From: Yersinia alsatica | GTDB lineage: Bacteria > Pseudomonadota > Gammaproteobacteria > Enterobacterales > Enterobacteriaceae | Reading direction: 5' to 3' | Assembly: GCF_902170305.1 (NCBI RefSeq) | Contig: NZ_CABHWW010000006.1 | Location: 35,116-99,115, forward strand | DNA length: 64,000 nt | In this document: positions 32,857 through 43,791 of the stretch, one piece after another | Layout: each line of letters opens with the position of its first letter | Numbering within the stretch: position 1 is the stretch's first letter | Position numbers and translations under genes: made by a program | Notes under the pieces: generated by a model | What the model saw: the letters and a program-made list of their open reading frames with translations, nothing else | Told to the model about the DNA's origin: nothing | Database searches by the model: none

Positions 32857-32988
32857 GCGACTTCCCGTACTGTCAGGGGCATCTGGATTGAGCGTTTGCC
32901 CCTTTAGCCAGCAACTGTTGGTTTGTATATTCACCGGCTATACTTAAGTTATGGCCTGACAAGTAACCAGTTTTCAAGGGTTCACAAC

Positions 32989-33546
32989 GTGATTAACGAA
33001 ATTAGAAAAGATACCGAAGTACGCATGGAGAAATGCTTAGAAGTCTTCCAGAATCATATTAGTAAGATTCGTACTGGTCGCGCTTCTCCAAGTATTCTTG
33101 ATGGCATTCAGGTTGAGTATTATGGCACTGCTACGCCATTGCGCCAGCTGGCTAACATCGTTGTTGAAGACTCCCGTACTCTGGCGTTGACCGTCTTTGA
33201 CCGCAGTTTGAGCGCCGCCGTTGAGAAAGCGATCATGACCTCTGATTTAGGTCTGAATCCTTCTTCTGCGGGCACCGTTATTCGTGTTCCACTGCCAGCA
33301 TTGACTGAAGAGCGTCGTAAAGACTTGATTAAAGTCGTGCGTGCAGAAGCAGAGCAGGGCCGCGTCTCTATCCGTAACGTGCGTCGTGATGCAAACGAAA
33401 AAGTGAAAGCTTTGTTGAAAGATAAAGAGATCAGTGAAGACGAAGATCGCCGTTCTCAAGATGATATCCAAAAGCTGACCGATGCTTTCATCAAGAAAGT
33501 TGATGCGGCCTTGGCTGCAAAAGAAACCGAGTTGATGGATTTCTAA
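32989..33546 (+). CDS. frr: Ribosome recycling factor
   Basis: Splits post-termination ribosomes together with EF-G. 185 residues, family length. The long-helix domain carries [18 protein letters not shown] near the N-terminus and [16 protein letters not shown] plus [13 protein letters not shown] further on. The start is GTG at 32989 ([15 protein letters not shown]), aligned with the E. coli N-terminus; the ORF extends upstream to 32923 without homology. A GCGTCGC-UUCG tetraloop terminator follows. Confidence 0.97.
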   Translation: MINEIRKDTEVRMEKCLEVFQNHISKIRTGRASPSILDGIQVEYYGTATPLRQLANIVVEDSRTLALTVFDRSLSAAVEKAIMTSDLGLNPSSAGTVIRVPLPALTEERRKDLIKVVRAEAEQGRVSIRNVRRDANEKVKALLKDKEISEDEDRRSQDDIQKLTDAFIKKVDAALAAKETELMDF

Positions 33547-33565
33547 TCCTCATTCGTAATGGCAG

Positions 33566-33593
33566 AGCGTCGCTTCGGCGGCGCTTTGTTTTT
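33566..33593 (+). terminator. Terminator of frr
   Basis: Stem AGCGTCGC/GCGGCGCT with a TTCG tetraloop, then TTGTTTTT. It is 19 bases past the frr stop, so the transcript probably ends here; dxr then uses DNA in 33594-33801, which is AT-rich and shows no gene. Confidence 0.88.
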
Positions 33594-33801
33594 AGTCGGT
33601 TTAATGTTTTATTAGGCTGATACTTTATTGGCTAAATATCTTATTAAAACAATACGTTATTAGAGCAATAGATTATCGGCGTAATAAGCTTATCGACAAT
33701 AAAGCGCCATAAAATTGGGTATGAGGATAAAAAATTATCGCCTGTTGTGCAGGTCGGTTAATGCCTCGCCTATCATAAAAACAGTTATTCAGAGCACTCT
33801 C

Positions 33802-34998
33802 ATGAAGCAACTGACTATTCTTGGTTCTACTGGTTCCATCGGCAACAGCACCTTGGGTGTTGTGCGCGCAAATCCCGAATTATTCAAAGTAACTGCCCTG
33901 GTTGCTGGTCGCAATGTCGAACAGATGGCTCAGCAATGCCTTGAGTTCACACCCCGCTATGCAGCAATGTCAGATGAAGCCTCGGCTGCTGCATTGCGTC
34001 AATTATTAGCTGAAAATGGTTCTCGAACCGAAGTTTACGCCGGTGAAAAGGCGGCTTGTGAATTAGCAGCTTTAGATGAAGTCAACCAGGTGATGGCGGC
34101 TATTGTGGGCGTGGCTGGGTTACCTTCTACACTAGCAGCGATCCGTAAAGGCAAGCAGGTATTACTGGCTAACAAAGAGTCGCTAATTACCTGTGGCAAG
34201 CTCTTTATGGATGAGGTGAGGCACAGCCATGCGCAGTTGTTGCCCATAGATAGCGAACATAATGCTATTTTTCAGAGTTTACCTGAAAAAGTTCAGCGCC
34301 AATTAGGCTATTCTTCTTTGAGTGAGAATGGTGTCTCGCGCATTATTTTGACCGGCTCTGGTGGCCCACTGCGTGAAACCCCGTTATCACAATTTGCCGA
34401 TGTCACACCGGATCAAGCTTGTGCGCATCCCAACTGGTCTATGGGGCGTAAAATCTCAGTCGATTCGGCGACAATGATGAATAAAGGGCTAGAGTATATT
34501 GAGGCTCGCTGGTTATTTAATGCCAGCGCTGAGCAGATAGAAGTCATTTTGCATCCTCAATCTGTCATTCACTCAATGGTCCGCTATCATGATGGGAGTG
34601 TATTGGCACAGATGGGAACACCAGATATGCGCACACCTATTGCGCATGCGATGGCGTACCCGATGCGGGTTAATTCTGGTGTCGCCCCTCTGGATTTTTG
34701 CAAGATTCGTGAATTGACCTTTGGTGACCCGGATTATCAACGTTATCCATGTCTGAAGCTGGCAATTGATGCATGCAACGCAGGGCAAGCCGCAACCACG
34801 GCGCTGAATGCAGCGAATGAAATTTCTGTGATGGCATTCCTGGATTCGAGAATTCGTTTCACTGACATTGCAGCAATCAATCGTAATGTAGTGGAGCATT
34901 TATCGTTGCAAGAACCTGCCAGTGTGGACGAGGTGCTGGTAATTGACCGCCAAGCCCGTGATATGGCAACGAAAGCAATAGCAAAATTGAATAATTAA
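33802..34998 (+). CDS. dxr: 1-deoxy-D-xylulose 5-phosphate reductoisomerase
   Basis: Converts DXP to MEP with NADPH, the first committed step of the MEP isoprenoid pathway and the target of fosmidomycin. 398 residues. NADPH motif [15 protein letters not shown] at the N-terminus, [11 protein letters not shown] near 125-135, metal-site [11 protein letters not shown] near 148-158, and [14 protein letters not shown] near 222-235. The start ATG at 33802 gives MKQLTILG; the upstream in-frame ATG at 33715 would add 29 unrelated residues. Also called ispC. Confidence 0.97.
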   Translation: MKQLTILGSTGSIGNSTLGVVRANPELFKVTALVAGRNVEQMAQQCLEFTPRYAAMSDEASAAALRQLLAENGSRTEVYAGEKAACELAALDEVNQVMAAIVGVAGLPSTLAAIRKGKQVLLANKESLITCGKLFMDEVRHSHAQLLPIDSEHNAIFQSLPEKVQRQLGYSSLSENGVSRIILTGSGGPLRETPLSQFADVTPDQACAHPNWSMGRKISVDSATMMNKGLEYIEARWLFNASAEQIEVILHPQSVIHSMVRYHDGSVLAQMGTPDMRTPIAHAMAYPMRVNSGVAPLDFCKIRELTFGDPDYQRYPCLKLAIDACNAGQAATTALNAANEISVMAFLDSRIRFTDIAAINRNVVEHLSLQEPASVDEVLVIDRQARDMATKAIAKLNN

Positions 34999-35132
34999 AA
35001 GCCTTATCTGCTGATGTGGGAATTTGTTAGGGCAGAGCTGAGATGATATAGTCAGCATTATCAATGGATGGATAGACCATTGATTAGTGGCCCAATAGGT
35101 ATTTAAACCGTCTATTTTGGCTGTCACTTAAG

Positions 35133-35161
35133 AAGCCGTGACTTGGTACACGGCTTTTTTT
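35133..35161 (+). terminator. Terminator of dxr
   Basis: Stem AGCCGTG/CACGGCT with an 8-base loop (35134-35155), followed by seven T. It lies about 135 bases after the dxr stop; the rest of the dxr-ispU gap shows nothing further. Confidence 0.85.
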
Positions 35162-35223
35162 GTGCGCTTACGGCCTAATGTTCGGGACGAACAATTGATT
35201 TATTGAGGAAATGAGTTCGCATT

Positions 35224-35982
35224 ATGTCGTCTGTAAATGAAGATAGGGCTAACTTGTCCCCCCTAATCCCGCGTCATGTTGCTATTATTATGGACGGCAA
35301 TGGGCGTTGGGCTAAAAATCGGGGTAAATTAAGGGTTTTCGGTCATAAAGCAGGGGTGAAGTCGGTGCGCCGGGCTGTGAGTTTTGCCGCTTCTCATCAA
35401 TTAGATGCACTCACGCTTTATGCTTTCAGTAGTGAAAACTGGAATCGCCCTGCTCAAGAAGTCACCGCTCTGATGGAGCTTTTTGTTCGAGCGCTGGACA
35501 GTGAAGTAAAAAGTCTGCATAAACATAATGTTCGTTTATCAGTTATTGGTGATATCAGTCGATTTAGTGAACGTTTGCAACAACGGATCCGTCGCTCAGA
35601 AGAGTTAACTGCAGATAATGACGGTCTGAAGCTTAACATTGCTGCCAATTATGGTGGCCGTTGGGATATTATTCAGGGAATGCGTCACTTAGCTGAGCAA
35701 GTACAGCGAGGCGAGTTGCAACCCGCAGATATCAGTGAAGAATCGCTAAACTCGCATATCTGCCTGCATGAGCAATCTGAGGTAGATTTAGTGATCAGAA
35801 CCGGTGGTGAACATCGCATCAGTAATTTCTTGTTGTGGCAAATTGCCTATGCTGAACTTTACTTTACTGATGTACTCTGGCCTGATTTTGATGAACATGT
35901 CTTTGAAGGTGCGCTGAATGCATTTGCACAACGCGAGCGTCGCTTCGGGGGAACTACACCTATCGATGCCACTGCATCCTAG
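35224..35982 (+). CDS. ispU: Undecaprenyl diphosphate synthase (cis)
   Basis: Adds eight isopentenyl units to farnesyl diphosphate to make the C55 carrier lipid for cell-wall and O-antigen synthesis. 252 residues. Catalytic aspartate in AIIMDGNGRWAKNRG (about 24-38), SSENWNRP near 78-85, and RTGGEHRISNFLLWQ with FTDVLWPDF near the C-terminus. Also named uppS. cdsA follows after 9 bases, so the two are probably co-transcribed. Confidence 0.97.
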   Translation: MSSVNEDRANLSPLIPRHVAIIMDGNGRWAKNRGKLRVFGHKAGVKSVRRAVSFAASHQLDALTLYAFSSENWNRPAQEVTALMELFVRALDSEVKSLHKHNVRLSVIGDISRFSERLQQRIRRSEELTADNDGLKLNIAANYGGRWDIIQGMRHLAEQVQRGELQPADISEESLNSHICLHEQSEVDLVIRTGGEHRISNFLLWQIAYAELYFTDVLWPDFDEHVFEGALNAFAQRERRFGGTTPIDATAS

Positions 35983-35991
35983 GGGGAACTT

Positions 35992-36840
35992 TTGCTGAAG
36001 TATCGTCTCATAACTGCTTTGATTTTGATTCCGGTTGTCATTGGTGCACTGTTCCTGCTTCCGCCGGTTGGTTTTGCTATTGTTACTCTCGTTGTCTGCA
36101 TGCTTGCAGCTTGGGAGTGGGGGCAATTAGCCGGGTTTGCCAGTCGTTCTCAGCGTATTTGGTTAGCCATACTTTGTGGTTTTCTTCTGGTTTTAATGCT
36201 GCTTAGTCTCCCTGCCTATCAGCATTCAGCGCATCTCCCGCAAGTGAGTGTGCCACTCTGGCTCTCTATGGGCTGGTGGATAGCTGCATTGATGTTGGTG
36301 CTTACTTACCCACGATCAGCAGTGTTCTGGCGCGACTCTCGCCTCTTGCGTATAATTTTCGGCATTCTGACGATTGTTCCGTTCTTCTGGGGCATGGTTG
36401 CGTTGCGTCAGTATGGCTATGAACAGAACCACAATATCGGCGCCTGGTGGCTACTGTATGTGATGCTCTTGGTGTGGGGGGCTGATTCCGGCGCTTATAT
36501 GTTCGGAAAACTGTTCGGTAAACACAAATTAGCGCCTAAAGTCTCACCAGGTAAAACGTGGGAAGGATTAATTGGCGGTTTACTGACATCAGCTCTGATA
36601 TCATGGTTGTTTGGTCGATACGCTCCGTTGGATATCATCCCGGAAAAGCTGTTAATCTGTTCCGTGGTTGCTGCATTGGCCTCGGTACTCGGCGATTTGA
36701 CCGAAAGTATGTTTAAACGTGAAGCGGGAATTAAAGACAGTGGTCATTTGATTCCTGGTCATGGTGGGATACTGGATCGTATCGATAGCCTGACCGCAGC
36801 TGTGCCGGTATTTGCCTGCTTAATGCTGTTAGTGTTTTAA
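35992..36840 (+). CDS. cdsA: Phosphatidate cytidylyltransferase CdsA
   Basis: Integral inner-membrane enzyme that makes CDP-diacylglycerol from phosphatidic acid and CTP. 282 residues, about eight membrane segments. The family signature [19 protein letters not shown] continues into [16 protein letters not shown] near 228-262. The start is TTG, giving [12 protein letters not shown] as in E. coli CdsA; AGGGGGAA lies before it. It follows ispU closely. Confidence 0.96.
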   Translation: MLKYRLITALILIPVVIGALFLLPPVGFAIVTLVVCMLAAWEWGQLAGFASRSQRIWLAILCGFLLVLMLLSLPAYQHSAHLPQVSVPLWLSMGWWIAALMLVLTYPRSAVFWRDSRLLRIIFGILTIVPFFWGMVALRQYGYEQNHNIGAWWLLYVMLLVWGADSGAYMFGKLFGKHKLAPKVSPGKTWEGLIGGLLTSALISWLFGRYAPLDIIPEKLLICSVVAALASVLGDLTESMFKREAGIKDSGHLIPGHGGILDRIDSLTAAVPVFACLMLLVF

Positions 36841-36868
36841 TCCGTCACTGACGGGGAGTTTAGGGAAT

Positions 36869-38224
36869 ATGATGAGCATACTCTGGAGCCTGGCCGCGTT
36901 TATTATCGCACTGGGGATCTTAATTACAGTGCATGAATTTGGCCACTTTTGGGTGGCGCGGCGCTGTGGTGTCCGTGTCGAGCGCTTTTCGATTGGTTTT
37001 GGTAAAGCGCTATGGCGCCGGACTGATCGCCAGGGTACCGAGTATGTTATCGCCCTTATCCCATTGGGCGGCTACGTTAAAATGTTGGATGAGCGCGTCG
37101 AAGCTGTGGCGCCAGAATTTCGCCATCAATCTTTTAACAACAAAACTGTTTTACAACGTGCGGCAATCGTCAGCGCGGGTCCTATTGCCAACTTCCTTTT
37201 TGCGGTGATTGCATACTGGCTAGTGTTTATCATTGGTGTGCCAAGTGTGCGCCCGGTTGTGGGTGATATTTCGCCACAATCCATTGCTGCACAAGCCAAT
37301 ATTTCTCCGGGAATGGAACTTAAGTCTGTAGATGGTATCGAAACGCCTGACTGGGATTCTGTTCGTTTGGCATTAGTCAGTAAAATTGGCGATAAGCAAA
37401 CACAGGTTGGTGTTGCTCCATTTGGTTCTGCCAATGTGGTGCAAAAAACCTTGGATTTGCGTCAGTGGCAATTTGAACCAGATAAACAAGACCCAGTCGT
37501 AGCATTGGGTATTATTCCTCGTGGACCGCAGATTGAATCCGTTCTGGCAGAAGTTCAACCAGGGTCAGCGGCAGAAAAGGCGGGTTTACAAGCGGGGGAT
37601 AGGATAGTTAAAGTTGGCGGTCAGTTATTGGATCGTTGGCAAACATTTGTTTTACAAGTTCGAGATAACCCCGGTAAAGCGCTGGTGTTAGATATTGAAA
37701 GGGGCGGTACCCCCTTGTCTTTAACCTTGATACCAGATACAAAATCGGTTGGAGAAAACCGCAGTGAAGGTTTTGCGGGTGTAGTGCCGAAAGTTATACC
37801 GCTTCCGGATGAATATAGAACGATTCGCCAATATGGTCCGTTTACGGCATTCTACCAAGCTGGGGATAAAACCTGGCAGTTGATGCGGTTGACGGTAAGC
37901 ATGTTGGGTAAACTGATTACTGGTGATGTTAAGCTGAATAACTTGAGTGGCCCGATATCTATTGCGCAAGGTGCTGGGGTTTCAGCTGAGTACGGGTTGG
38001 TATATTACCTGATGTTTTTGGCACTCATCAGTGTCAATTTGGGCATTATCAATTTGTTCCCGTTACCGGTGTTAGATGGTGGACATCTGCTCTTCCTGGC
38101 GATAGAAAAGCTGAAGGGTGGGCCGGTTTCTGAGCGAGTACAAGACTTCAGTTATCGCATCGGCTCGGTTTTGCTGGTGCTATTAATGGGGCTTGCACTT
38201 TTCAATGATTTCTCCCGTCTTTAA
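36869..38224 (+). CDS. rseP: Site-2 zinc protease RseP
   Basis: Inner-membrane intramembrane protease; cuts the anti-sigma factor RseA after DegS, releasing sigma-E. 451 residues. Zinc motif VHEFGH at about residues 21-26 in the first membrane helix; two periplasmic PDZ domains (about 110-200 and 205-300); third zinc ligand in [13 protein letters not shown] near 400. ATGATG leaves the first residue uncertain by one. bamA is 36 bases downstream. A sigma-E-like promoter motif lies inside the gene at 37315-37343. Confidence 0.96.
   Translation: MMSILWSLAAFIIALGILITVHEFGHFWVARRCGVRVERFSIGFGKALWRRTDRQGTEYVIALIPLGGYVKMLDERVEAVAPEFRHQSFNNKTVLQRAAIVSAGPIANFLFAVIAYWLVFIIGVPSVRPVVGDISPQSIAAQANISPGMELKSVDGIETPDWDSVRLALVSKIGDKQTQVGVAPFGSANVVQKTLDLRQWQFEPDKQDPVVALGIIPRGPQIESVLAEVQPGSAAEKAGLQAGDRIVKVGGQLLDRWQTFVLQVRDNPGKALVLDIERGGTPLSLTLIPDTKSVGENRSEGFAGVVPKVIPLPDEYRTIRQYGPFTAFYQAGDKTWQLMRLTVSMLGKLITGDVKLNNLSGPISIAQGAGVSAEYGLVYYLMFLALISVNLGIINLFPLPVLDGGHLLFLAIEKLKGGPVSERVQDFSYRIGSVLLVLLMGLALFNDFSRL
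37315..37343 (+). promoter_or_regulatory. Possible sigma-E promoter inside rseP
   Basis: GGAACTT (37315-37321), 16 bases, then TCGAAA (37338-37343) fits the sigma-E pattern GGAACTT-N16-TCnAA. In E. coli bamA-skp-lpxD is in the sigma-E regulon, so an internal promoter is plausible. The bases also encode conserved residues ([10 protein letters not shown]), so the match may be coincidental. Confidence 0.4.
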
Positions 38225-38260
38225 CGGCAGGGGATAGGTTAGGAAGAACGCATAACAACG

Positions 38261-40648
38261 ATGGCGATGAAAAAGTTGCTCATAGCGTCGCTGCTGTTTG
38301 GCAGCGCCACCGTATACGGTGCAGACGGGTTCGTAGTGAAAGATATTCATTTCGAAGGCCTGCAACGGGTCGCCGTCGGTGCGGCGTTACTTAATATGCC
38401 GGTTCGCGTAGGCGATACCGTCAGTGATGATGACATCGGTAAAACTATCCGTGCGTTGTTTGCTACAGGCAACTTCGAGGACGTTCGTGTCCTGCGCGAT
38501 GGTGATACGCTGATTGTTCAAGTCAAAGAACGCCCAACGATTGCCAGCATCACTTTCTCCGGTAATAAAGCGGTGAAAGATGACATGCTTAAGCAGAATC
38601 TGGAAGCCTCTGGCGTCCGGGTTGGCGAAGCCCTGGACCGTACCACTATATCCAGCATTGAAAAAGGACTCGAAGACTTCTACTACAGCGTGGGTAAATA
38701 CAGCGCATCTGTGAAAGCTGTCGTTACGCCACTACCGCGTAATCGTGTCGATCTCAAACTGGTCTTTACTGAGGGTGTATCTGCTAAAATTCAGCAGATT
38801 AACATCGTAGGTAACCACAGTTTCACAACTGATGAACTTATCTCGCGCTTCCAATTGCGTGATGAAGTGCCATGGTGGAACGTTGTTGGTGATCGCAAAT
38901 ACCAGAAGCAGAAACTGGCCGGTGACCTTGAAACCTTGCGCAGTTTCTATCTGGACCGTGGTTATGCCCGCTTTAATATCGATTCGACTCAAGTGAGCCT
39001 GACGCCAGATAAAAAAGGCATCTATATCACCATCAATATTACTGAAGGCAATCAATACAAGCTTAACAGTGTGGTTGTGAGCGGTAACCTTGCGGGCCAT
39101 CAATCTGAAGCTGATAAGCTGACCCAGATTGAGCCGGGTGAATTGTTTAACGGCAGCAAAGTCACACGCATGGAAGAAGACATCAAGAAGATGTTGGGCC
39201 GTTACGGCTATGCCTACCCGCGTGTAGTATCTCAGCCTGAAATTAACGACGCTGATAAAACTGTCAAACTGCATATCAATGTAGATGCGGGTAACCGTTT
39301 CTATGTTCGTAATGTTCGTTTCGAAGGCAATGACACCAGTAAAGATTCCGTATTGCGCCGTGAAATGCGCCAGATGGAAGGTGCATGGTTGGGTAATGAT
39401 CAGGTCGAAGCTGGTAAAGAGCGTTTGAACCGTCTGGGCTATTTCGAAACCGTTGATGTTGAAACTCAGCGTGTTCCGGGAACCGCTGATCAGGTTGATG
39501 TGACTTACAAAGTTAAAGAACGAAACACAGGTAGCCTGAACTTTGGTATCGGTTACGGTACTGAAAGTGGCGTAAGCTTCCAGGTTGGCGTTCAGCAAGA
39601 TAACTGGTTGGGTACGGGTAATACCGTTGGTATTAACGGTACGAAGAACGACTACCAGACTTATGCTGAATTTACCTTAACTGACCCTTACTTCACTGTT
39701 GATGGTGTAAGTCTGGGCGGGCGTATCTTCTATAATGACTTTAAAGCAGATAACGCGGACTTGTCTGGCTATACCAACAGCAGCTACGGTGTTGACGGTA
39801 CTTTAGGCTTCCCTATCAATGAAAATAACTCATTGCGTGTTGGCTTAGGTTATGTCCATAACGACCTGTCTGATATGGAACCGCAAGTCGCGATGTGGCG
39901 CTATCTGGATTCAGTAGGCCAACGACCAAGCTATACAGGTCGCGAAGGCTTTACTACTGACGACTTTACGCTGAACCTGGGTTGGACATATAACAACCTT
40001 GACCGTGGTTTCTTCCCGACTTCGGGGGTGAAATCATCGGTGAATACGAAAGTTACCGTGCCTGGCTCTGATAATGAGTTCTACAAGGTGACATTCGATA
40101 CATCAGCGTATCAGCCATTGGATGAAGATCGTTCATGGGTGCTCTTGGGCCGTGGTCGCTTGGGTTATGGCGGCGGTATCGGTTCGAAAGAGATGCCATT
40201 CTATGAGAACTTCTATGCAGGTGGTTCCAGCTCGGTTCGTGGCTTCCGATCAAATAACATTGGTCCAAAAGCTGCGTATTACGGCAATAATGGGACTACA
40301 GTTACTAATTCTACCGATGCAGTCGGTGGTAACGCGATGGCGGTGGCCAGTTTAGAACTGATTACACCAACACCGTTTATTAGCGAGAAATACTCGAACT
40401 CTGTACGTACCTCATTCTTTATTGACTCCGGTACTGTATGGGATACTAATTGGGAAAATACCGCAGAGACGCGTGCTGCTGGCATACCTGATTACAGTAA
40501 AGCTAGCAATATTCGTGTGTCTGCCGGTGTGTCCTTGCAATGGATGTCTCCATTGGGGCCATTAGTGTTCTCATATGCTAAACCGGTTAAAGATTACGAA
40601 GGCGACAAGTCAGAGCAATTCCAGTTTAACATTGGTAAAACTTGGTAA
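38261..40648 (+). CDS. bamA: Outer membrane protein assembly factor BamA
   Basis: Essential core of the BAM machine that folds beta-barrel proteins into the outer membrane. 795 residues. Signal peptide [20 protein letters not shown], five POTRA domains (about 21-420; the first begins [15 protein letters not shown]), and a 16-strand Omp85 barrel (about 425-795). The L6 loop VRGF motif is in [16 protein letters not shown]. The protein ends FQFNIGKTW, a beta-signal with terminal aromatic residue. skp, its periplasmic chaperone partner, is next. Confidence 0.98.
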   Translation: MAMKKLLIASLLFGSATVYGADGFVVKDIHFEGLQRVAVGAALLNMPVRVGDTVSDDDIGKTIRALFATGNFEDVRVLRDGDTLIVQVKERPTIASITFSGNKAVKDDMLKQNLEASGVRVGEALDRTTISSIEKGLEDFYYSVGKYSASVKAVVTPLPRNRVDLKLVFTEGVSAKIQQINIVGNHSFTTDELISRFQLRDEVPWWNVVGDRKYQKQKLAGDLETLRSFYLDRGYARFNIDSTQVSLTPDKKGIYITINITEGNQYKLNSVVVSGNLAGHQSEADKLTQIEPGELFNGSKVTRMEEDIKKMLGRYGYAYPRVVSQPEINDADKTVKLHINVDAGNRFYVRNVRFEGNDTSKDSVLRREMRQMEGAWLGNDQVEAGKERLNRLGYFETVDVETQRVPGTADQVDVTYKVKERNTGSLNFGIGYGTESGVSFQVGVQQDNWLGTGNTVGINGTKNDYQTYAEFTLTDPYFTVDGVSLGGRIFYNDFKADNADLSGYTNSSYGVDGTLGFPINENNSLRVGLGYVHNDLSDMEPQVAMWRYLDSVGQRPSYTGREGFTTDDFTLNLGWTYNNLDRGFFPTSGVKSSVNTKVTVPGSDNEFYKVTFDTSAYQPLDEDRSWVLLGRGRLGYGGGIGSKEMPFYENFYAGGSSSVRGFRSNNIGPKAAYYGNNGTTVTNSTDAVGGNAMAVASLELITPTPFISEKYSNSVRTSFFIDSGTVWDTNWENTAETRAAGIPDYSKASNIRVSAGVSLQWMSPLGPLVFSYAKPVKDYEGDKSEQFQFNIGKTW

Positions 40649-40708
40649 TTGATTGGCAAAGCAGTACTGAATTTTAAAGACAGCACTGGTAGTTGAAATA
40701 ACCTAAAG

Positions 40709-40732
40709 TAGCGTCAGCTCAGGTTGGCGCTA
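40709..40732. other. Hairpin in the bamA-skp gap
   Basis: TAGCGTCAGC and GTTGGCGCTA pair (two G-U pairs) around a TCAG loop. No U-tract follows, so it is probably an mRNA stability or processing stem rather than a terminator between bamA and skp. Confidence 0.5.
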
Positions 40733-40806
40733 TGCTAGGGATTATTCAGTATTAAGTGCACTTCAAGGTGTCTCTGACACAAACGGGTAATGGTAAGGAG
40801 TTTATA

Positions 40807-41304
40807 GTGAAAAAGTGGTTGTGTGCCGCAGGTCTAGGTTTAGCATTGGCTGCTTCAGCCAGCGTTCAAGCCGCTGACAAGATTGCTATTGTTAACGTTT
40901 CCAGCATTTTCCAACAATTACCTGCGCGTGAAACCGTAGCTAAGCAGCTGGAGAATGAATTCAAAGGCCGTGCAACCGAACTGCAAGGAATGGAGCGCGA
41001 TCTGCAGACTAAAATGCAGAAGCTGCAACGTGACGGTTCTACCATGAAAGCCAGCGATCGTACCAAGCTGGAAAGCGACGTAATGAAACAGCGTGAAACT
41101 TTCTCTACTAAAGCCCAGGCTTTTGAGCAAGACAATCGCCGTCGTCAGATGGAAGAACGTAACAAAATTCTGAGCCGTATTCAGGATGCTGTTAAACTTG
41201 TTGCCAGCAAAGGCGGTTATGACGTAGTGATCGATGCAAATGCTGTTGCATATGCTGACTCTTCTAAAGATATCACTGCTGACGTGCTGAAACAGGTTAA
41301 ATAA
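40807..41304 (+). CDS. skp: Periplasmic chaperone Skp (OmpH)
   Basis: Trimeric jellyfish-shaped chaperone that carries unfolded outer-membrane proteins across the periplasm. 165 residues. The start is GTG at 40807, preceded by AAGGAG; it gives [17 protein letters not shown] with signal cleavage after VQA (mature ADKIAIVNV). The middle (about 40-125) is highly charged helical coiled coil, forming the tentacles. It sits 3 bases before lpxD, so the two are coupled. Confidence 0.96.
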   Translation: MKKWLCAAGLGLALAASASVQAADKIAIVNVSSIFQQLPARETVAKQLENEFKGRATELQGMERDLQTKMQKLQRDGSTMKASDRTKLESDVMKQRETFSTKAQAFEQDNRRRQMEERNKILSRIQDAVKLVASKGGYDVVIDANAVAYADSSKDITADVLKQVK

Positions 41305-41307
41305 AAC

Positions 41308-42330
41308 ATGCCTTCAATTCGACTGGCTGATTTAGCCCAGCAGTTGGATGCACAGGTGCACGGTGATGGCGATCTCGTCATCACCGGCATCGCTTCTATG
41401 CATTCTGCCGAGCCTTCGCAAATCACATTTTTGTCAAACAGCCGCTATCAGGAACAACTCGCGACCTGCAATGCAGGTGCTGTGGTACTGACTGAGGCAG
41501 ATTTACCATTCTGTAAATCTGCGGCTTTGGTCGTTAAAAATCCTTATTTAACCTATGCGCGCATGGCTCAGATAATGGATACCACCCCTCAGCCAGCGCA
41601 AGATATCGCGCCAAGTGCGGTAATTTCTCCGCGGGCAACGCTGGGAGAGAACGTTTCTATTGGTGCAAATGCAGTCATAGAGTCCGGTGTTGTGCTGGGT
41701 GATAACGTTGTTATCGGTGCAGGCTGCTTTATTGGTAAGAATACTCACATTGGTGCAGGTAGCCGTTTGTGGGCCAATGTCTCCGTTTATCATGAAGTGG
41801 TGATTGGACAGAACTGTCTGATCCAATCCGGTACGGTCATTGGTGCAGATGGTTTTGGCTATGCAAATGATCGTGGTAACTGGATAAAAATTCCTCAGCT
41901 AGGTTCTGTACATATTGGCGATCGTGTTGAGATTGGCGCCTGTACAACAATTGACCGTGGGGCATTGGATAACACGATTATTGGTAATGGCGTTATCATT
42001 GATAACCAATGCCAGATTGCACATAACGTTGTGATTGGCGACAATACCGCAGTTGCGGGTGGTGTTATCATGGCAGGCAGTCTGAAAGTTGGACGCTATT
42101 GTATGATAGGCGGTGCCAGTGTGATCAATGGTCACATGGAGATTTGTGACAAAGTCACAATCACTGGGATGGGAATGGTGATGCGTCCAATCACCGAACC
42201 TGGGTTATACTCCTCCGGGATTCCGCTACAACCGAATAAAGTTTGGCGCAAGACAGCTGCTTTAGTGATGAATATTGATGGGATTAATAAACGCTTAAAA
42301 GCTATTGAGCGCAAAATCGATAAAGAATAA
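41308..42330 (+). CDS. lpxD: UDP-3-O-(3-hydroxyacyl)glucosamine N-acyltransferase LpxD
   Basis: Third step of lipid A synthesis: adds the second 3-hydroxyacyl chain from acyl-ACP. 340 residues. The N-terminal uridine-binding domain (about 1-100) precedes a left-handed beta-helix (about 105-310) of hexapeptide repeats such as [20 protein letters not shown]. The catalytic-histidine region is [17 protein letters not shown] near 235-250. It closely follows skp. Confidence 0.97.
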   Translation: MPSIRLADLAQQLDAQVHGDGDLVITGIASMHSAEPSQITFLSNSRYQEQLATCNAGAVVLTEADLPFCKSAALVVKNPYLTYARMAQIMDTTPQPAQDIAPSAVISPRATLGENVSIGANAVIESGVVLGDNVVIGAGCFIGKNTHIGAGSRLWANVSVYHEVVIGQNCLIQSGTVIGADGFGYANDRGNWIKIPQLGSVHIGDRVEIGACTTIDRGALDNTIIGNGVIIDNQCQIAHNVVIGDNTAVAGGVIMAGSLKVGRYCMIGGASVINGHMEICDKVTITGMGMVMRPITEPGLYSSGIPLQPNKVWRKTAALVMNIDGINKRLKAIERKIDKE

Positions 42331-42492
42331 TCACTCAAGCCCGAAACTCTGAGCAAATAATCAAACTTATTGGTAGTTAATACCAAAAGTAAGTGTAAAG
42401 AGTTCATAATTTGCGGCCTGCCTAATGCCTCCTTTTTGGGGCTGTGCAGGCCGTGTTGTTGATAGCATCAGTTTTTAGACAGGAAGAGTATT

Positions 42493-42996
42493 TTGACTAC
42501 TGACACTCATACTCTGCACATTGAAGAGATTTTGGATCTACTCCCGCACCGTTTTCCGTTTTTGCTGGTAGATCGCGTCCTCGATTTTGAGGAAGGCAAA
42601 TTTCTGCGTGCAGTGAAGAACGTCTCTTTCAACGAGCCATTTTTCCAAGGCCACTTCCCGGGCAAGCCAATCTTCCCTGGTGTGTTGATATTAGAAGCGA
42701 TGGCTCAGGCTACCGGGATTTTGGCATTTAAGAGCCGTGGTAAACTTGAACCAGGTGAGCTTTATTATTTTGCTGGTATTGATGAAGCTCGCTTCAAACG
42801 CCCAGTGGTGCCTGGCGATCAAATGATCATGGAAGTTGAGTTTGTCAAAGAACGCCGTGGTCTGACTCGCTTTACTGGTGTGGCAAAAGTTGATGGTGAA
42901 ATCGTTTGTACGGCAACCATGATGTGTGCTCGTAGCAAACCGGCAACAGCGCCAGTAGAAGCAGCAGTTGTAAAGCCTGACGTTAAGGAGTCCTGA
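42493..42996 (+). CDS. fabZ: 3-hydroxyacyl-ACP dehydratase FabZ
   Basis: Dehydrates 3-hydroxyacyl-ACP in fatty-acid elongation and competes with LpxA for 3-hydroxymyristoyl-ACP. 167 residues, hot-dog fold. Active-site histidine in [21 protein letters not shown] (split here as [10 protein letters not shown] and [10 protein letters not shown]), with the catalytic glutamate in the latter. The start is TTG, preceded by AGGAAGAG. After the usual end (MMCARS) there is an extra tail of about 18 residues rich in Ala, Pro and Val, longer than in E. coli. lpxA follows after 3 bases. Confidence 0.96.
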   Translation: MTTDTHTLHIEEILDLLPHRFPFLLVDRVLDFEEGKFLRAVKNVSFNEPFFQGHFPGKPIFPGVLILEAMAQATGILAFKSRGKLEPGELYYFAGIDEARFKRPVVPGDQMIMEVEFVKERRGLTRFTGVAKVDGEIVCTATMMCARSKPATAPVEAAVVKPDVKES

Positions 42997-42999
42997 TAC

Positions 43000-43788
43000 G
43001 TGATTGACAAAACCGCCGTTATCCATCCAAGTTCTATCGTTGAAGAAGGTGCCATTATAGGCGCCGGCGTTCATATCGGCCCCTTCTGCTTTGTCGGATC
43101 CCAGGTGGAAATCGGCGCTGGCACGGAACTGAAATCCCATGTCGTCGTTAATGGAATAACAAAAATCGGCTGTGATAATCAGATTTATCAGTTTGCTTCG
43201 ATTGGTGAAGCTAACCAAGATCTGAAATATGCAGGCGAGCCTACTCGTGTCGAGATCGGCGATCGTAACCGTATCCGCGAAAGTGTTTCTATCCACCGTG
43301 GCACTGTCCAAGGTGGTGGGTTAACCAAAGTAGGCAGCGATAATTTACTCATGATCAATGCCCATATAGCCCATGATTGCATCATTGGCAATCGTTGCAT
43401 TCTGGCAAACAATGCAACGTTGGGTGGGCATGTAGAAATTGACGATTATGCCATTATTGGCGGTATGACGGCAGTTCACCAATTCTGCGTGATCGGCGCG
43501 CATGTTATGGTGGGCGGTTGTTCAGGCGTTGCTCAAGACGTGCCTCCTTTTGTCATCGCTCAAGGCAACCACGCGACACCATTTGGTATTAATATCGAAG
43601 GGTTGAAGCGCCGTGGCTTTGACAAAGAATCACTTCATGCCATCCGCAATGCATACAAACTGTTGTATCGCAGTGGCCGGACTCTGGACGAAGTTAAACC
43701 AGAAATTGCCGAGCTGGCGCAGCAACATCCGGCGGTTCAGGCATTCAGTGATTTCTTTGAACGTTCGACCCGCGGCATTATTCGCTGA
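43000..43788 (+). CDS. lpxA: UDP-N-acetylglucosamine O-acyltransferase LpxA
   Basis: First step of lipid A synthesis: transfers 3-hydroxymyristate to the 3-OH of UDP-GlcNAc. 262 residues. Left-handed beta-helix of hexapeptides (about 1-185) with the catalytic histidine in [16 protein letters not shown] near 120-130, then a helical C-terminal domain. The start is GTG ([17 protein letters not shown]). It is 3 bases from both fabZ and lpxB, so the cluster is tightly coupled. Confidence 0.97.
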   Translation: MIDKTAVIHPSSIVEEGAIIGAGVHIGPFCFVGSQVEIGAGTELKSHVVVNGITKIGCDNQIYQFASIGEANQDLKYAGEPTRVEIGDRNRIRESVSIHRGTVQGGGLTKVGSDNLLMINAHIAHDCIIGNRCILANNATLGGHVEIDDYAIIGGMTAVHQFCVIGAHVMVGGCSGVAQDVPPFVIAQGNHATPFGINIEGLKRRGFDKESLHAIRNAYKLLYRSGRTLDEVKPEIAELAQQHPAVQAFSDFFERSTRGIIR

Positions 43789-43791
43789 CCT

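Noticed and set aside
35133..35223. A small RNA between dxr and ispU
   Set aside because: Only a terminator is visible; no promoter or conserved RNA segment that I recognise.
38732..39598. A 288-codon open frame antisense to bamA
   Set aside because: Hydrophobic, low-information translation with no homology I recognise; bamA is intact on the other strand.
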